This document shows positions 1-9,668 of a DNA stretch of 64,000 bases, one piece after another. This DNA is from Rhodocytophaga rosea (lineage in GTDB: Bacteria > Bacteroidota > Bacteroidia > Cytophagales > 172606-1). The notes beneath the pieces were generated by a model. That model saw only the letters and a list, made by a program, of their open reading frames with translations, was not told the DNA's origin and made no database searches. The first letter of the stretch is position 1; every line of letters starts with the position of its first letter. The position numbers and the translations under genes were made by a program. The stretch spans positions 558,001 through 622,000 of the forward strand of contig NZ_CP048222.1 of assembly GCF_010119975.1 (NCBI RefSeq), in the 5' to 3' direction.

Positions 1-338
1 CTACTGATGCCAGGCAGCCGGTATTGAGGAAGTTGTATCCAGTCTAAATAGGAAGGTATATCAGTCCCCCATATTTTCTGATGTGTTAGCGGAACCTGCA
101 AAGGAGTTTTTGGGGTACGGGCTCCATAATGTATTTTGCTCACAAACAGAAAGTCGCCCACCAGAAGCGATTTTTCCATAGAAGGTGTAGGTATGGTAAA
201 TGCTTCCAGAATCAGCCATCGGATCAGGGTTGCTGCTACCACTGCAAACACAATCGCATCTACCCACTCGCGGGTTTTTGATTTTGGCTTTCTTACTGGT
301 TTGGAAGGTGCCTCTTTTTTAGTGGATAAAACATTCAT
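1..338 (-). CDS. lepB: Signal peptidase I (N-terminal part; runs off the left edge)
   Basis: This is the beginning of a type I signal peptidase, the membrane-anchored serine/lysine protease that removes signal peptides from exported proteins. Reading leftward from the ATG at 338, a short basic cytoplasmic segment is followed by one hydrophobic anchor (around residues 25-40). Next comes the family box with the catalytic serine, IPTPSMEKSLLVGDFLFV, where the S of PSM is the nucleophile. The lysine half of the dyad would lie beyond position 1. The frame is open to the window edge, so the gene is partial. It is the last visible gene of the leftward parA-parB-DUF5683-dapB cluster, with a 162-bp gap after dapB. 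Confidence 0.93.
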   Translation of the reverse strand, partial: MNVLSTKKEAPSKPVRKPKSKTREWVDAIVFAVVAATLIRWLILEAFTIPTPSMEKSLLVGDFLFVSKIHYGARTPKTPLQVPLTHQKIWGTDIPSYLDWIQLPQYRLPGIS

Positions 339-500
339 CGATAATTCTTTATTTGTTAATGAAATGACTCAGCGTTTGTTAAAATTACGATTATTTAAGA
401 TTACAGAACTTACTTTTTATATAGATAGTCCAAATTTTAAGTATTATACTTTCAGAATATAACCTATTATATCAAAAAATCTATCAATCTATACATCTGT

Positions 501-1217
501 TTAAAACTTCATCATGTCCTGCATATTGAAAACACCCTGCTTCCCCTGAATCCATTCTGCAGCCACTACTGCTCCCAGGGCAAAGCCTTCCCGGCTATGC
601 GCTGTATGTTTAATCTCAATCGTATCTTCTTTAGACTCATAACGGATAGTATGTGTTCCTGGTACGCCAGCCTCTCTTAAAGAAATAATAGATAATAAAG
701 ATGGTTCTGTTGCATGTTCGTTTACCCAGCCTTGTTTGCGGTCCATTGAATCAATAATATCTTTTGCCAGGCTCAAAGCTGTACCACTGGGGGCGTCTTT
801 TTTTTCCGTATGGTGTATCTCTTCCATAGATACTTCATAATCTGTATAACGGTTCATTAAGTTTGACAGCACACGGTTGAGATGAAAAAATATATTAACC
901 CCTAAACTATAATTGGAAGCATAAAAAAAGGCACCCGATTTCTGCATACATAATCTCTCCATTTCCTGTTTGCGGTGCAGCCAGCCAGTGGTACCACATA
1001 CAACTGGAATATGGTGTTCAAAACAATACGTCAGATTACTTACGGCCGATTCCGGAGAGCTGAATTCAATGGCAGCATCTACTGTAGCCGGATCTATCCC
1101 GGCTAGTTCATGCAGGTTATTCAAGTCTATTTTATGAGAAATGGTATGTCCCCGGCTAATGGCAACCCGTTCAAGCACCTTTCCCATTTTTCCATATCCT
1201 AACAAAATAATGTTCAT
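501..1217 (-). CDS. dapB: 4-hydroxy-tetrahydrodipicolinate reductase
   Basis: DapB reduces 4-hydroxy-tetrahydrodipicolinate to tetrahydrodipicolinate with NAD(P)H in the diaminopimelate/lysine pathway, and so feeds peptidoglycan synthesis. The 238-residue protein opens with the nucleotide-binding loop GYGKMG (residues 7-12). It has CGTTG at 74-78 and the diagnostic catalytic/substrate block with HH at 135-136, K140 and DAPSGTA at 141-147. The length is slightly below the 240-270 usual for the family. Its start lies 3 bp beyond the stop of the DUF5683 gene, so the two are almost certainly co-transcribed. Confidence 0.97.
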   Translation of the reverse strand: MNIILLGYGKMGKVLERVAISRGHTISHKIDLNNLHELAGIDPATVDAAIEFSSPESAVSNLTYCFEHHIPVVCGTTGWLHRKQEMERLCMQKSGAFFYASNYSLGVNIFFHLNRVLSNLMNRYTDYEVSMEEIHHTEKKDAPSGTALSLAKDIIDSMDRKQGWVNEHATEPSLLSIISLREAGVPGTHTIRYESKEDTIEIKHTAHSREGFALGAVVAAEWIQGKQGVFNMQDMMKF

Positions 1218-1220
1218 AAA

Positions 1221-1829
1221 TTATTTTAGGTGTAAAGTGAGTGAAACACCAGTTACCGGCAATCCGGCCACCTGGTCTACGGCAGGCTGTACTGACAGGC
1301 TCAGGTCATCCGACAGATCAAAATCTTTTAAATGTGCCGTAACATTGGCATCTACAATATTAAGCACATAGGTGAGTCCTGAAAGGATAACCGTAAAATC
1401 CCGGTTACGGCGATAATAATCTTTGGCCTGTTTCAGCCGGTCTAATGGAATAGCCGTACCAGTTGTTGGATACACAATAGGCAATTCCAGTTTACTTTCC
1501 GAAGCAGTCCGCTGGGTAATGTAGCGGTCACGCCAGATGATATAGTTCCTGTGATTATCTATAATGAAATACCCCAGAACTCCTACCCCAGCATACAAAA
1601 TAGGCAGTTTCCAATATTGTTTGGTATAGATCTGGCCTAATCCGGGTAATGCTGCCGAAAAAAGGGTGGCTTTCCGTGGATTATATCTTTTCCGGATGGC
1701 AATAGTTTTGGCAGCCGACTTACTTTCTTGTATAATAGTAGTGGTATCCGTTTGGGCAACTACGGCAGAAGTTGAAAAAGTTAAAAAGAAGCTGGTTATA
1801 CACACGACTATCCAGAATTTCATCAGCAT
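1221..1829 (-). CDS. DUF5683 membrane protein
   Basis: This is a 202-residue exported or inner-membrane protein of the Bacteroidota family DUF5683; its biochemical role is unknown. I chose the ATG at 1829 (or 1823, MKFW...) because a signal sequence ending in VVAQ follows directly, and because 1829 lies 4 bp after the parB stop. An upstream in-frame ATG at 1919 would overlap parB. The family signature is the glycine-rich segment SAALPGLGQIYTKQYWKLP followed by hydrophobic YAGVGVLGYFI. It sits between parB and dapB as one tightly packed unit, an order I recall from other Cytophagales genomes. Confidence 0.85.
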   Translation of the reverse strand: MLMKFWIVVCITSFFLTFSTSAVVAQTDTTTIIQESKSAAKTIAIRKRYNPRKATLFSAALPGLGQIYTKQYWKLPILYAGVGVLGYFIIDNHRNYIIWRDRYITQRTASESKLELPIVYPTTGTAIPLDRLKQAKDYYRRNRDFTVILSGLTYVLNIVDANVTAHLKDFDLSDDLSLSVQPAVDQVAGLPVTGVSLTLHLK

Positions 1830-1833
1830 ATCT

Positions 1834-2745
1834 CTACATATTAAGTAACTCAAGAATCCGGTTAAGGTCTTCCTGCGAAGAAAAGGGTATTTTGATTTCC
1901 CCTTTATTCTTTTCATCACTTTTTATATTCACTTTCGTGCCAAAGTGCGAAGAAAGCTTGGATTGTATCTGTACAAATTCATATTTCTGTGGATCTTTCT
2001 TATCTTTTTTAGCATTGCGGTCAAAAGCATTACTGGAAAGGTCGCGTACAATCTCCTCTACCTTCCTCACCGACAGGTCTTCGTCCATGATTTTTTTGAA
2101 GATAGCCAGTTTTGTGTCCACATGTTCTATATTGATAATAGCCCTGGCATGCCCCATGCTTATTTTGTTATCCCGTAAAGCTACTTGTATTTCCGGCGGT
2201 AATTTAAGCAGACGGATATAGTTATTTACTGTTGTGCGGTTCTTGCCTACCCGTTCACCCAGTTCATCCTGCTTGAGATTACATTCGCTGATGAGGCGCT
2301 GGTAGCTAAGGGCAATTTCTATAGAATTCAGGTTTTCACGCTGAATGTTTTCAATCAGGGCCAGTTCCAGCATTTGCTGGTCATTGGCGGTACGTACATA
2401 AGCCGGAATGGATTTTAAGCCAGCAATTTTAGATGCCTGCAATCTTCTTTCCCCGGAAATCAGCTGATACTGATCCCGGCTCAATTGCCTCACGGTAATA
2501 GGCTGAATAATTCCCTGTACCCGGATAGATTCAGCCAGTTCGTTGAGTGCATCCGTATCAAAATATGAACGTGGCTGAAAAGGATTCACTTCAATGGCAT
2601 GTATATCTATTTCGCTCATGGTATTGAGCGTTTGCAGGCTGGTTAAATTATCGTTATTTACAGATTCAGAATCCTGAAGGAGTGCACCTAATCCCCGGCC
2701 CAATGCATTTCTTTTCTTTACTATTTTATTATTCTGCTGAGTCAT
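1834..2745 (-). CDS. parB: Chromosome partitioning protein ParB
   Basis: ParB is the CTPase clamp that loads at parS and works with ParA to segregate replication origins. The 303-residue protein has the N-terminal ParB/Srx domain with NPFQPR (residues 54-59) and the CTP-binding box GERR (98-101). A central helix-turn-helix follows around residues 150-185 (DELGERVGKNRTTVNNYIRL), then a C-terminal dimerisation tail. It lies 92 bp downstream of parA on the same strand. I looked for a parS-like 16-mer in and around both genes and did not see a convincing one. Confidence 0.97.
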   Translation of the reverse strand: MTQQNNKIVKKRNALGRGLGALLQDSESVNNDNLTSLQTLNTMSEIDIHAIEVNPFQPRSYFDTDALNELAESIRVQGIIQPITVRQLSRDQYQLISGERRLQASKIAGLKSIPAYVRTANDQQMLELALIENIQRENLNSIEIALSYQRLISECNLKQDELGERVGKNRTTVNNYIRLLKLPPEIQVALRDNKISMGHARAIINIEHVDTKLAIFKKIMDEDLSVRKVEEIVRDLSSNAFDRNAKKDKKDPQKYEFVQIQSKLSSHFGTKVNIKSDEKNKGEIKIPFSSQEDLNRILELLNM

Positions 2746-2837
2746 TTTTTGCTAAATATTTTAAAAGCAGGCATTAGTAAACTTATGAAATATGATAACA
2801 CCTGCAAAGATTGATCATACTTATCAATCTTATTTAA

Positions 2838-3617
2838 TTAAGTCTGCTCTGTAAGTCCATTTTTTACCAGAATTTCCCTGGCTAAGTTCAGATAACTGAT
2901 CGCCCCTTTGCTATCTGCGTCATGGGCAATAGCCGGAATCCCAAAACTAGGAGACTCACTCAACCGGATATTACGTGGTATAATGGTATTAAACACCATT
3001 TGCTGAAAATGCGAGTTTACCTCATCTACTACCTGATTAGACAAGCGGACCCGTAAGTCATACATGGTGAGTAAAATACCTTCGATCTCCAGGTTTGTGT
3101 TTAATCTGGATTGAATGATTTTAATAGTATTGAGCAATTTGCCCAGGCCTTCTAAAGCGAAGTATTCGCATTGTACCGGAATAATCACAGAATCGGCGGC
3201 TGTAAGGCTGTTAATGGTGATCAAACCCAGTGAAGGCGAGCAATCAATAATAATAAAATCGTACTCAGTTTTAATATCTTTCAGCACTTCCCGCATCTTT
3301 TCTTCCCGGCTTTTCAAATTGATCATTTCTACTTCAGCACCTACCAGATCAATATGAGAAGGCAATAAGTCTAGGTAATCGATCTCTGATTTAATAATAA
3401 TATCTCTTGCCAGCACGCCATCTACCATACACTCATAAATACTATTTTCTATTTCTTTTGGGTTAAATCCCAGGCCGGAGGTTGAATTTGCTTGCGGGTC
3501 AGCGTCTACAATCAAAGTCTTAAACTCAAGGGCGGCCAGACTTGCTGCCAGGTTAATCGTTGTGGTGGTTTTTCCAACGCCTCCTTTTTGATTGGCAATG
3601 GCTATGATTTTACCCAT
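2838..3617 (-). CDS. parA: Chromosome partitioning ATPase ParA
   Basis: ParA is the deviant-Walker ATPase that moves ParB-parS complexes over the nucleoid. In this 259-residue protein the deviant Walker A box KGGVGKT lies at residues 11-17, followed by [10 protein letters not shown] hydrophobic strand with [10 protein letters not shown] (Walker B region) comes next. The length and motif order are those of chromosomal Soj-type ParA. It is the first gene of the leftward cluster; the start is followed upstream by about 660 bp of A/T-rich non-coding DNA that must hold its promoter. Confidence 0.97.
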   Translation of the reverse strand: MGKIIAIANQKGGVGKTTTTINLAASLAALEFKTLIVDADPQANSTSGLGFNPKEIENSIYECMVDGVLARDIIIKSEIDYLDLLPSHIDLVGAEVEMINLKSREEKMREVLKDIKTEYDFIIIDCSPSLGLITINSLTAADSVIIPVQCEYFALEGLGKLLNTIKIIQSRLNTNLEIEGILLTMYDLRVRLSNQVVDEVNSHFQQMVFNTIIPRNIRLSESPSFGIPAIAHDADSKGAISYLNLAREILVKNGLTEQT

Positions 3618-4277
3618 ATACTTCTAAAACAATACGCTAAATGTTAGTAAATCCTTGCTTTGCAATGTACTCATTCCAAAGTTTTACTTATACAGTCTAT
3701 TAATTATTTAATTGTATTCTATTTATTATCTATTTCAGTGATCTCCCAAAAATAATGTAAGAAAAATTCAAGAATGTAATCATCTGTTTCTTCTTCTGAT
3801 AATTCGCTGATGGCCATTGTTTAACTGTCCGATAGAACCATTAAAGGTACTTTAACTTGTGGCCGGATTTATATGCATGACTATTCCATTTTTCTGTAAT
3901 CAGGTAATATTTTATTTTTCTGTAAATTTTTGCCAAACTCCGCTTTTTAATTTAATTTATGGTCAATTCATTAAAAATAATAATTCACTTTCAGTCTATA
4001 CACATTTTTACCACATCATCTATGGTGTTTTTTAAGCAGATTATCCTTTTACAATGAAACCAATAATAGTAATTGCTGCACAGGAGGTAAAAATGGACAG
4101 GAGTAATGGTAACAACTATATACAGTTATTAAAAAAGCGCTGAAAGTTAATGTGTATGCATGTATGTAAATACTGCTCAATTGTTTTTTTAATTTGTATT
4201 TTTCGTCAATCTTTAAATCCGAATTTAACTCACAATTCACAAAGATAAATGTTTAATTGAAAATTTTTGAAAAAATT
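3618..4277. other. A/T-rich intergenic region between parA and a divergent transporter gene
   Basis: About 660 bp separate the divergent parA and solute-binding-protein genes. The stretch is strongly A/T-rich with many stops in all frames. A 63-codon leftward frame at 4049-4240 has no recognisable motif and I treat it as chance. I see no RNA gene and no clear terminator. The promoters of both flanking genes must be here, but no TAnnTTTG element stands out clearly enough to mark. Confidence 0.6.
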
Positions 4278-5966
4278 ATGCTAAGACAATTTACCGGATT
4301 ATTTATTGCTCTTGTACTGCTTGCTTCCTGCAGCGACGGCAATAAGAAGGAGAAGCAAGAGGCTAAAAAGGTTTTCAGATATAATCAGGCAGAGGGCTTA
4401 ACCTCCTTAGACCCTGCCTTTGCAAGAAATCAGGCTAATGTTTGGGCTGTTAACCAAATATATAACGGTCTTTTTGAACTCGACCAGCAACTCAATGTGG
4501 TACCAAGCTTGGTAGATAACTGGAAAGTATCTGAAGATGGCAAAACGTATACGTTTGAAATCAGAAAAGGCATTCATTTCCAGGACAGCGAAGTATTTCC
4601 GGATGGTAAAGGCAGAGAAGTAACTGCTGATGACTTTGTATACAGTTTTAAGCGGGTACTTGATCCTAAAACATCCAGCACTGGCGCATGGATTTTTAAT
4701 GAAAGAGTATTAACCAACGCCGATGGAAGTATTTCTGATACTTGCTTTGTAGCGCTAGATCCTCATACATTTAAAGTACACCTGAGAAGACCTTTCCCTC
4801 CTTTCATGCAGATTCTGACGATGCCCTATACGTATGTTGTACCTAAGGAAGCAGTAGAGAAATATGGGAAAGATTTTGGTTTAAAGCCTGTAGGTACTGG
4901 TCCTTTCGTATTTAAGCAGTGGACAGAAAATGAGAGTTTAACTTTATTAAAGAATGCAAATTACTGGAGAAAAGATGCTTCAGGCAATAGCCTTCCTTAT
5001 TTAGATGCTGTACAGGTTTCTTTTATCGCTGATAAAAATCAGGCTTACCGTACCTTTGAGCAAGGCAACTTAGATTTCTTATCCGGTATTGAAGAAAGCT
5101 CAAGAGACCTTGTTTTAAACCGTGATGGTTCTGTTAAAAAGGACTTTTCTTCTAAATTCCAGGTACACAAAGTTCCTTATCTGAATACAGAATATTTAGG
5201 TTTTCAATTAGATTCTTCTACTTATAAAGATAAAAAACATCCTTTCCTGGATAGAAGAGTGAGACAAGCTTTGAGCTATTCTATCAACCGTCAGGAACTG
5301 GTCGCATTTTTAAGAAATAAACTAGGTATTCCCGGAGTGTCTGGTATCGTTCCTGTAATTATGCCTTCTTTCGATAGCACAAAAGTAAAAGGATATACCT
5401 ATGACCTGGAAAAAGCTCAGCGTTTATTGAAAGATGCTGGTTTCCCACAAGGAAAGGGTTTTCCTCAAATTACCTTGAATGCAAACACTTTACACAATGA
5501 ACTATGTGAATACCTGCAAAAACAATGGTCGAGCCTGGGTATTAATGTAAAAATTGACCAGAATAATAACTCTACTCATCAGCAAATGATCGATAATGGT
5601 CAGGTAAACTTCTTCATGGCCTCCTGGCTGGGCGACTATCCGGATGCAGAAAACTATCTGGCTATGTTCTACAGCAAAAACTTATCTCCAAGCGGTCCTA
5701 ATAAAACCCGTTTCAAAAATAAGGCATTTGATGAACTGTTTGAGAAAGCTCAAATTGCAGATAATGATCCTTTCGACAGATATGAGATGTATAACCAGAT
5801 GGATCAGATCATTATGACTGAGGCTCCGGTAATCGTATTGTTCTATGATGAAGTGGTTAGACTTGCACAAAATTATGTAACTGGTCTGGAAGCCAATCCA
5901 ATGAATAATCTGATGCTGGAAAAAGTAGATTTCAAACCTGCTACAGCTACTGCATCTGCAGAATAG
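4278..5966 (+). CDS. Oligopeptide ABC transporter substrate-binding lipoprotein
   Basis: This is a 562-residue family-5 extracellular solute-binding protein (OppA/DppA type), which captures peptides outside the inner membrane for an ABC importer. I start it at the ATG at 4278, which gives a clean lipoprotein signal LVLLASC with the lipidated Cys at residue 18. An in-frame TTG at 4257 only adds seven codons. Family hallmarks are the early segment LDPAFARNQANVWAVNQIYN, the block GKTYTFEIRKGIHFQD and the later RRVRQALSYSINRQEL. No permease or ATPase genes lie next to it, so its partner is encoded elsewhere. A strong terminator follows 20 bp after the stop. Confidence 0.93.
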   Translation: MLRQFTGLFIALVLLASCSDGNKKEKQEAKKVFRYNQAEGLTSLDPAFARNQANVWAVNQIYNGLFELDQQLNVVPSLVDNWKVSEDGKTYTFEIRKGIHFQDSEVFPDGKGREVTADDFVYSFKRVLDPKTSSTGAWIFNERVLTNADGSISDTCFVALDPHTFKVHLRRPFPPFMQILTMPYTYVVPKEAVEKYGKDFGLKPVGTGPFVFKQWTENESLTLLKNANYWRKDASGNSLPYLDAVQVSFIADKNQAYRTFEQGNLDFLSGIEESSRDLVLNRDGSVKKDFSSKFQVHKVPYLNTEYLGFQLDSSTYKDKKHPFLDRRVRQALSYSINRQELVAFLRNKLGIPGVSGIVPVIMPSFDSTKVKGYTYDLEKAQRLLKDAGFPQGKGFPQITLNANTLHNELCEYLQKQWSSLGINVKIDQNNNSTHQQMIDNGQVNFFMASWLGDYPDAENYLAMFYSKNLSPSGPNKTRFKNKAFDELFEKAQIADNDPFDRYEMYNQMDQIIMTEAPVIVLFYDEVVRLAQNYVTGLEANPMNNLMLEKVDFKPATATASAE

Positions 5967-5986
5967 ATTTACTAAGTAGATATCAA

Positions 5987-6026
5987 TTATCAAAAAAGCA
6001 GCTATTCATAGCTGCTTTTTTGATAA
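5987..6026. terminator. Rho-independent terminator after the peptide-binding protein gene
   Basis: This is a near-perfect palindrome. TTATCAAAAAAGCAGCTA pairs with TAGCTGCTTTTTTGATAA across a four-base loop, with an A-tract on one side and a T-tract on the other. It can terminate the rightward gene ending at 5966 and also leftward transcription from the DUF4142 pseudogene side. Confidence 0.92.
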
Positions 6027-6056
6027 TATAACCTGTATTAATGCAGGTAACCGGGT

Positions 6057-6559
6057 TTAGAATGCGTCAGTTACAGTTTTCACTTCAGTAGCATGCTGGC
6101 GATGCGTACGTAAAGCAGACAAATACTTATTAGCAAATCCTTTTACATCCCCATCTTTTGCACCTGAAGCAGCCTTCTCGAAATTTGTTATTGTTTCATC
6201 ATGTGCAGTGATCTGTTCGTTCATATAATCCTTATCAAAAGTAATATCCTGATTCCCCATTCAGCCGGTTTACAATAGCTTGCTTTGCTGCTGGAAGCGT
6301 TTTAGAAACTGAAACATTTTTTACACCTGCCAGTGAATCAAATTCCTTCGCCTGTATATTGTGGTCAGTAATCATTTGCTGGGCAAAATCAATTACTTCT
6401 ACAGTAATAGATTTCTGAGCAGCAAATTGACCCGATTGAATTTCAAAACACCACACTGTGCGCAGCAAATTACATAAACTCAGTACCAGATATCATATTT
6501 GCATCCTCATCATCATCTTTACAGCCATTCATCACAAATAACCCTGCACACAACAGCAT
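6057..6559 (-). pseudogene. DUF4142 family lipoprotein, broken by one nonsense codon and two single-base frameshifts
   Basis: DUF4142 proteins are small exported ferritin-like helical proteins of unknown role. Reading leftward, ATG at 6559 begins a lipoprotein signal (MLLCAGLFVMNGC) and an acidic linker. The frame then meets an in-frame TAA within ...EFM-stop-FAAHSVVF. Next, a T4 run shifts the frame before EIQSGQFAAQKS, and a second T4 run near 6246 shifts it before DKDYMNEQITAHDETI. Dropping one T at each run restores a continuous DUF4142 sequence with its LAxxKxxxxEVxxFAQxMxxDH and FDKxYxxxQxxxHxxTIxxFE pattern. Either a decayed gene or homopolymer sequencing errors plus one real stop would explain this. 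Confidence 0.85.
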
Positions 6560-6799
6560 GAGTCAATATTTTACATTTACTCTTTCCTTGTTATTTTATT
6601 TTGATGTTACTTTTTTAAACTATACCACCCTATCTGGATTTAAGTTTAGTTAAAAGCAATTTCAGTAAAAACGCTTCCAGATTATAAACTTATCCTTCAA
6701 GTTATTACAGGCTTGATAAAGATGATATTTTGTAAGTAAACCAAGTTAATTATGGTTTCTGTGGGATGCTGAAAAAAGGCATGTATCAGCAAAATAAAA

Positions 6800-6830
6800 T
6801 TTTAAAATCATATTGCAACTTCTATATTTG
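6800..6830 (+). promoter_or_regulatory. Predicted Bacteroidota promoter of the pyrophosphatase gene
   Basis: TATATTTG at 6823-6830 is an exact match to the Bacteroidota -7 consensus TAnnTTTG. A TTTT at 6800-6803, 19 bp upstream, can serve as a weak -33 element (consensus TTTG). Transcription would start near 6837, giving a 25-nt leader before the ATG at 6862. Confidence 0.55.
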
Positions 6831-6861
6831 CGAGTCAAAACTAAAAAAAGTTAAACTTAAT

Positions 6862-9141
6862 ATGGATAAAATTCTCTACATCATTCCTCTTTTCGGGGTA
6901 GTGGCATTGCTCTTTACAGCTTGGCGGTCGGCTTGGGTAAGCAAACAAGACCCCGGCACCCCTAAAATGCAGCAAATTGCTGCCAGGATTACAGAAGGAG
7001 CCATGGCATTCCTGAAAGCAGAATACCGAATTCTTGCTATTTTTGTTGTCTGTGTAGCTATTCTGCTTGCTGTAACAGCCAACAGTGAAACTTCTTCCCC
7101 TTTGGTAGCCCTTTCGTTTGTACTAGGCGCCTTTTCTTCCGCGTTAGCTGGCTTTATCGGAATGCGGGTTGCAACAAAAGCCAACGTTCGTACAACCGCT
7201 GCTGCCAGAACTAGTCTTGGTAAAGCATTAGAGGTGGCTTTTACAGGAGGTTCTGTCATGGGAATGGGTGTAGTAGGATTAGGTGTATTAGGATTAAGCA
7301 TATTATTTATTATCTATAGCAATATATTTGGTGTAGGAGATGCTAATGCATTAAACCGGGTGATCACTATTCTTACCGGTTTTTCTTTTGGCGCATCTTC
7401 AATTGCATTATTTGCCCGGGTAGGAGGTGGTATTTATACCAAAGCTGCTGACGTAGGTGCTGATCTGGTAGGTAAAGTTGAAGCTGGCATCCCGGAAGAT
7501 CATCCTTTGAACCCGGCAACCATTGCTGATAATGTGGGCGATAATGTAGGGGACGTAGCAGGGATGGGTGCAGATTTATTTGAATCCTATGTTGGTTCTA
7601 TTGTAAGTTCGATGGTATTAGGCGCAGCTTTTTACATGATCCCTGGGTATACTGACAATTTCAACGGACTATCGGCTGTATTACTTCCGATGGCTCTTGC
7701 TGCAGTTGGTATCATCATGTCTATTATCGGTACTTTCTTTGTAAAAGTAAAAGAAGGAGGGGATCCTCAAAAAGCCCTGAATATGGGAGAATTTGGTTCT
7801 TCTGCTATTATGATCGTTGCTTCCTGGTTTATTATCAAAGGAATGCTGCCAGAAACCTGGCAATACAATGATCCTTTATATAATCAGCCTGGGGAATTTA
7901 CTACTTATACTTCTACCGGTATATTTATAGCCACCGTTATAGGTCTGGTAGCCGGTGTACTAGTAGGTTTGATTACAGAATATTATACTGGTATGGGTAA
8001 AAAACCTGTACTTTCCATTGTAAGACAATCTTCCACAGGTGCGGCCACTAATATTATTGCCGGATTAGGTGTCGGAATGATGTCGACCGCTATTCCTATT
8101 CTGATCATTGCCTTTTCTATTATCGGTGCTTTTGAATATGGCGGCTTATATGGTATAGCTATTGCTGCCGTTGGTATGTTATCTAACCTGGGTATTCAGC
8201 TGGCGGTAGATGCCTATGGACCAGTATCGGATAATGCCGGTGGTATTGCTGAAATGGCTGGACTTCCGAAAGAAGTAAGAGGAAGAACTGATAAACTGGA
8301 TGCCGTAGGAAATACAACGGCCGCTATTGGTAAAGGGTTTGCTATTGCTTCTGCTGCTTTAACAGCCCTTGCCTTATTCGGGGCGTATATGACTTCTGCC
8401 AACATTCGTACCATTGACATCTCCAAAGCCAATGTAATGGCAGGTGTTTTTATAGGTGGTATGTTACCTTTTGTTTTCTCAGCTCTGGCGATGGGTGCTG
8501 TTGGAAGGGCGGCCATGGCCATGATTGAAGAAGTAAGACGTCAATTCCGTGATATCCCTGCTTTAAATAAAGCGTTGGCTGTGATGCGTAAAAATGAAAA
8601 TATTGAGATGGACCAGTGGTCTGCTGCTGACCAGAAAACATTCAATGACGCCGATGGCTCTGCCGAATACGGGAAATGTGTAGATATTTCTACCAGAGCT
8701 GCTATCCGGGAAATGGTTCTGCCTGGTATATTAGCTGTAGCTGTACCAGTCGTAGTGGGTTTTATGCCCGGTTTTGGAGCAGAAGCCCTAGGAGGTTTAC
8801 TGGCTGGTGTAACGGTAACTGGTGTGCTGATGGCTATTTTCCAGTCAAATGCTGGTGGTGCCTGGGATAATGCTAAAAAGAGCTTTGAAGAAGGCGTTGA
8901 AATCAACGGACAGATGTATTATAAAAAATCAGAACCTCACAAAGCCGCTGTTGTTGGTGATACTGTGGGCGATCCATTCAAAGATACTTCCGGTCCTTCC
9001 TTGAACATCTTGTTAAAGCTGATGTCTGTAGTGGCGCTGGTGATTGCTCCTCTTCTGATAGATGAAGATACAAAACCTACTCCTGCAACGGGACAATTAG
9101 TACCTAAGGTAAAAATTGAACAGACAACAAGTGTAAAATAA
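6862..9141 (+). CDS. hppA: Membrane-bound cation-pumping pyrophosphatase, K+-dependent type
   Basis: This is an integral membrane pyrophosphatase that couples PPi hydrolysis to H+ and/or Na+ export. The 759-residue protein starts at the ATG at 6862 (MDKILYIIP...); an in-frame ATG at 6766 would add a non-hydrophobic tail absent from the family. It has around 16 membrane segments and the substrate box [21 protein letters not shown] second Asp-rich box, [12 protein letters not shown], precedes the K+ determinant segment [10 protein letters not shown], in which Ala stands where K+-independent enzymes have Lys. That places it in the K+-dependent clade; whether it pumps Na+, H+ or both cannot be read from this motif alone. 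A terminator lies about 110 bp downstream. Confidence 0.96.
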   Translation: MDKILYIIPLFGVVALLFTAWRSAWVSKQDPGTPKMQQIAARITEGAMAFLKAEYRILAIFVVCVAILLAVTANSETSSPLVALSFVLGAFSSALAGFIGMRVATKANVRTTAAARTSLGKALEVAFTGGSVMGMGVVGLGVLGLSILFIIYSNIFGVGDANALNRVITILTGFSFGASSIALFARVGGGIYTKAADVGADLVGKVEAGIPEDHPLNPATIADNVGDNVGDVAGMGADLFESYVGSIVSSMVLGAAFYMIPGYTDNFNGLSAVLLPMALAAVGIIMSIIGTFFVKVKEGGDPQKALNMGEFGSSAIMIVASWFIIKGMLPETWQYNDPLYNQPGEFTTYTSTGIFIATVIGLVAGVLVGLITEYYTGMGKKPVLSIVRQSSTGAATNIIAGLGVGMMSTAIPILIIAFSIIGAFEYGGLYGIAIAAVGMLSNLGIQLAVDAYGPVSDNAGGIAEMAGLPKEVRGRTDKLDAVGNTTAAIGKGFAIASAALTALALFGAYMTSANIRTIDISKANVMAGVFIGGMLPFVFSALAMGAVGRAAMAMIEEVRRQFRDIPALNKALAVMRKNENIEMDQWSAADQKTFNDADGSAEYGKCVDISTRAAIREMVLPGILAVAVPVVVGFMPGFGAEALGGLLAGVTVTGVLMAIFQSNAGGAWDNAKKSFEEGVEINGQMYYKKSEPHKAAVVGDTVGDPFKDTSGPSLNILLKLMSVVALVIAPLLIDEDTKPTPATGQLVPKVKIEQTTSVK

Positions 9142-9250
9142 CACTAATTCGTTATTAGTTATTCGTTGACGGTTGTTAGTATTTCATTGCAGATTAACAC
9201 CTTACCTACAATCAAATATGCAGTAACAAATTTAAATTAGTATAATTAAT

Positions 9251-9290
9251 AAAAGCAAAGCCATTCCTGTGAAGGAATGGCTTTGCTTTT
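9251..9290. terminator. Rho-independent terminator after hppA
   Basis: A perfect 17-bp stem (AAAAGCAAAGCCATTCC paired with its complement) closes a 6-base loop and ends in TTTT. It lies 110 bp after the hppA stop. The complementary A/T tails make it functional in both directions. Confidence 0.95.
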
Positions 9291-9477
9291 ATATGGCGTT
9301 GAGTGTTAGGTATATATTTCTAAGTTTCAAATTTGATTAACCTATAACTTACCATTTATTATAGATATGCATCCATCAAGTGCTTAATATATTCCTACTG
9401 GATGAAAGTGAAGGTGTGGTTTCCTTTTTGATGAATAATAGATATATGTAAGATACATGTAAGTTTTATTTATCATT

Positions 9478-9585
9478 ATGGAGATTCTCAAAGACCTCAC
9501 CATTTTAATATGCCTGGCTATCGGGATAGCAGGCCTATATTTACAAACTAAATTCTATCACGATAAGCAAAAAAAAGGTGATTAA
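9478..9585 (+). CDS. Possible small single-span membrane protein (35 residues)
   Basis: An ATG at 9478 opens a 35-codon frame reading MEILKDLTILICLAIGIAG and then LYLQTKFYHDKQKKGD. This is an acidic/polar N-terminus, one uninterrupted hydrophobic helix (residues 7-22) and a basic, charged tail, the layout of a small inner-membrane protein. It occupies an otherwise gene-free stretch between the hppA terminator and the convergent gene ending at 9669. There is no Shine-Dalgarno, as usual here. I do not recognise a family. The composition is more membrane-protein-like than chance A/T-rich DNA would give, but the frame is short enough that this remains a guess. Confidence 0.4.
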   Translation: MEILKDLTILICLAIGIAGLYLQTKFYHDKQKKGD

Positions 9586-9668
9586 AATCTATACAGTAAA
9601 CCTATTCTCACCTTAGGAATACCTATCAGATGAATTACAGTTAAAAAACTCACCTTTTGGAGGGATTT

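Noticed and set aside
2746-2837. parS site near parA/parB
   Set aside because: No 16-bp palindrome near the TGTTTCACGTGAAACA consensus is visible in the gap or in the flanking coding sequence.
4049-4240. 63-codon leftward frame in the parA upstream region
   Set aside because: Low-complexity, A/T-driven, no signal peptide or family feature; it would sit across the promoter region of the divergent genes.
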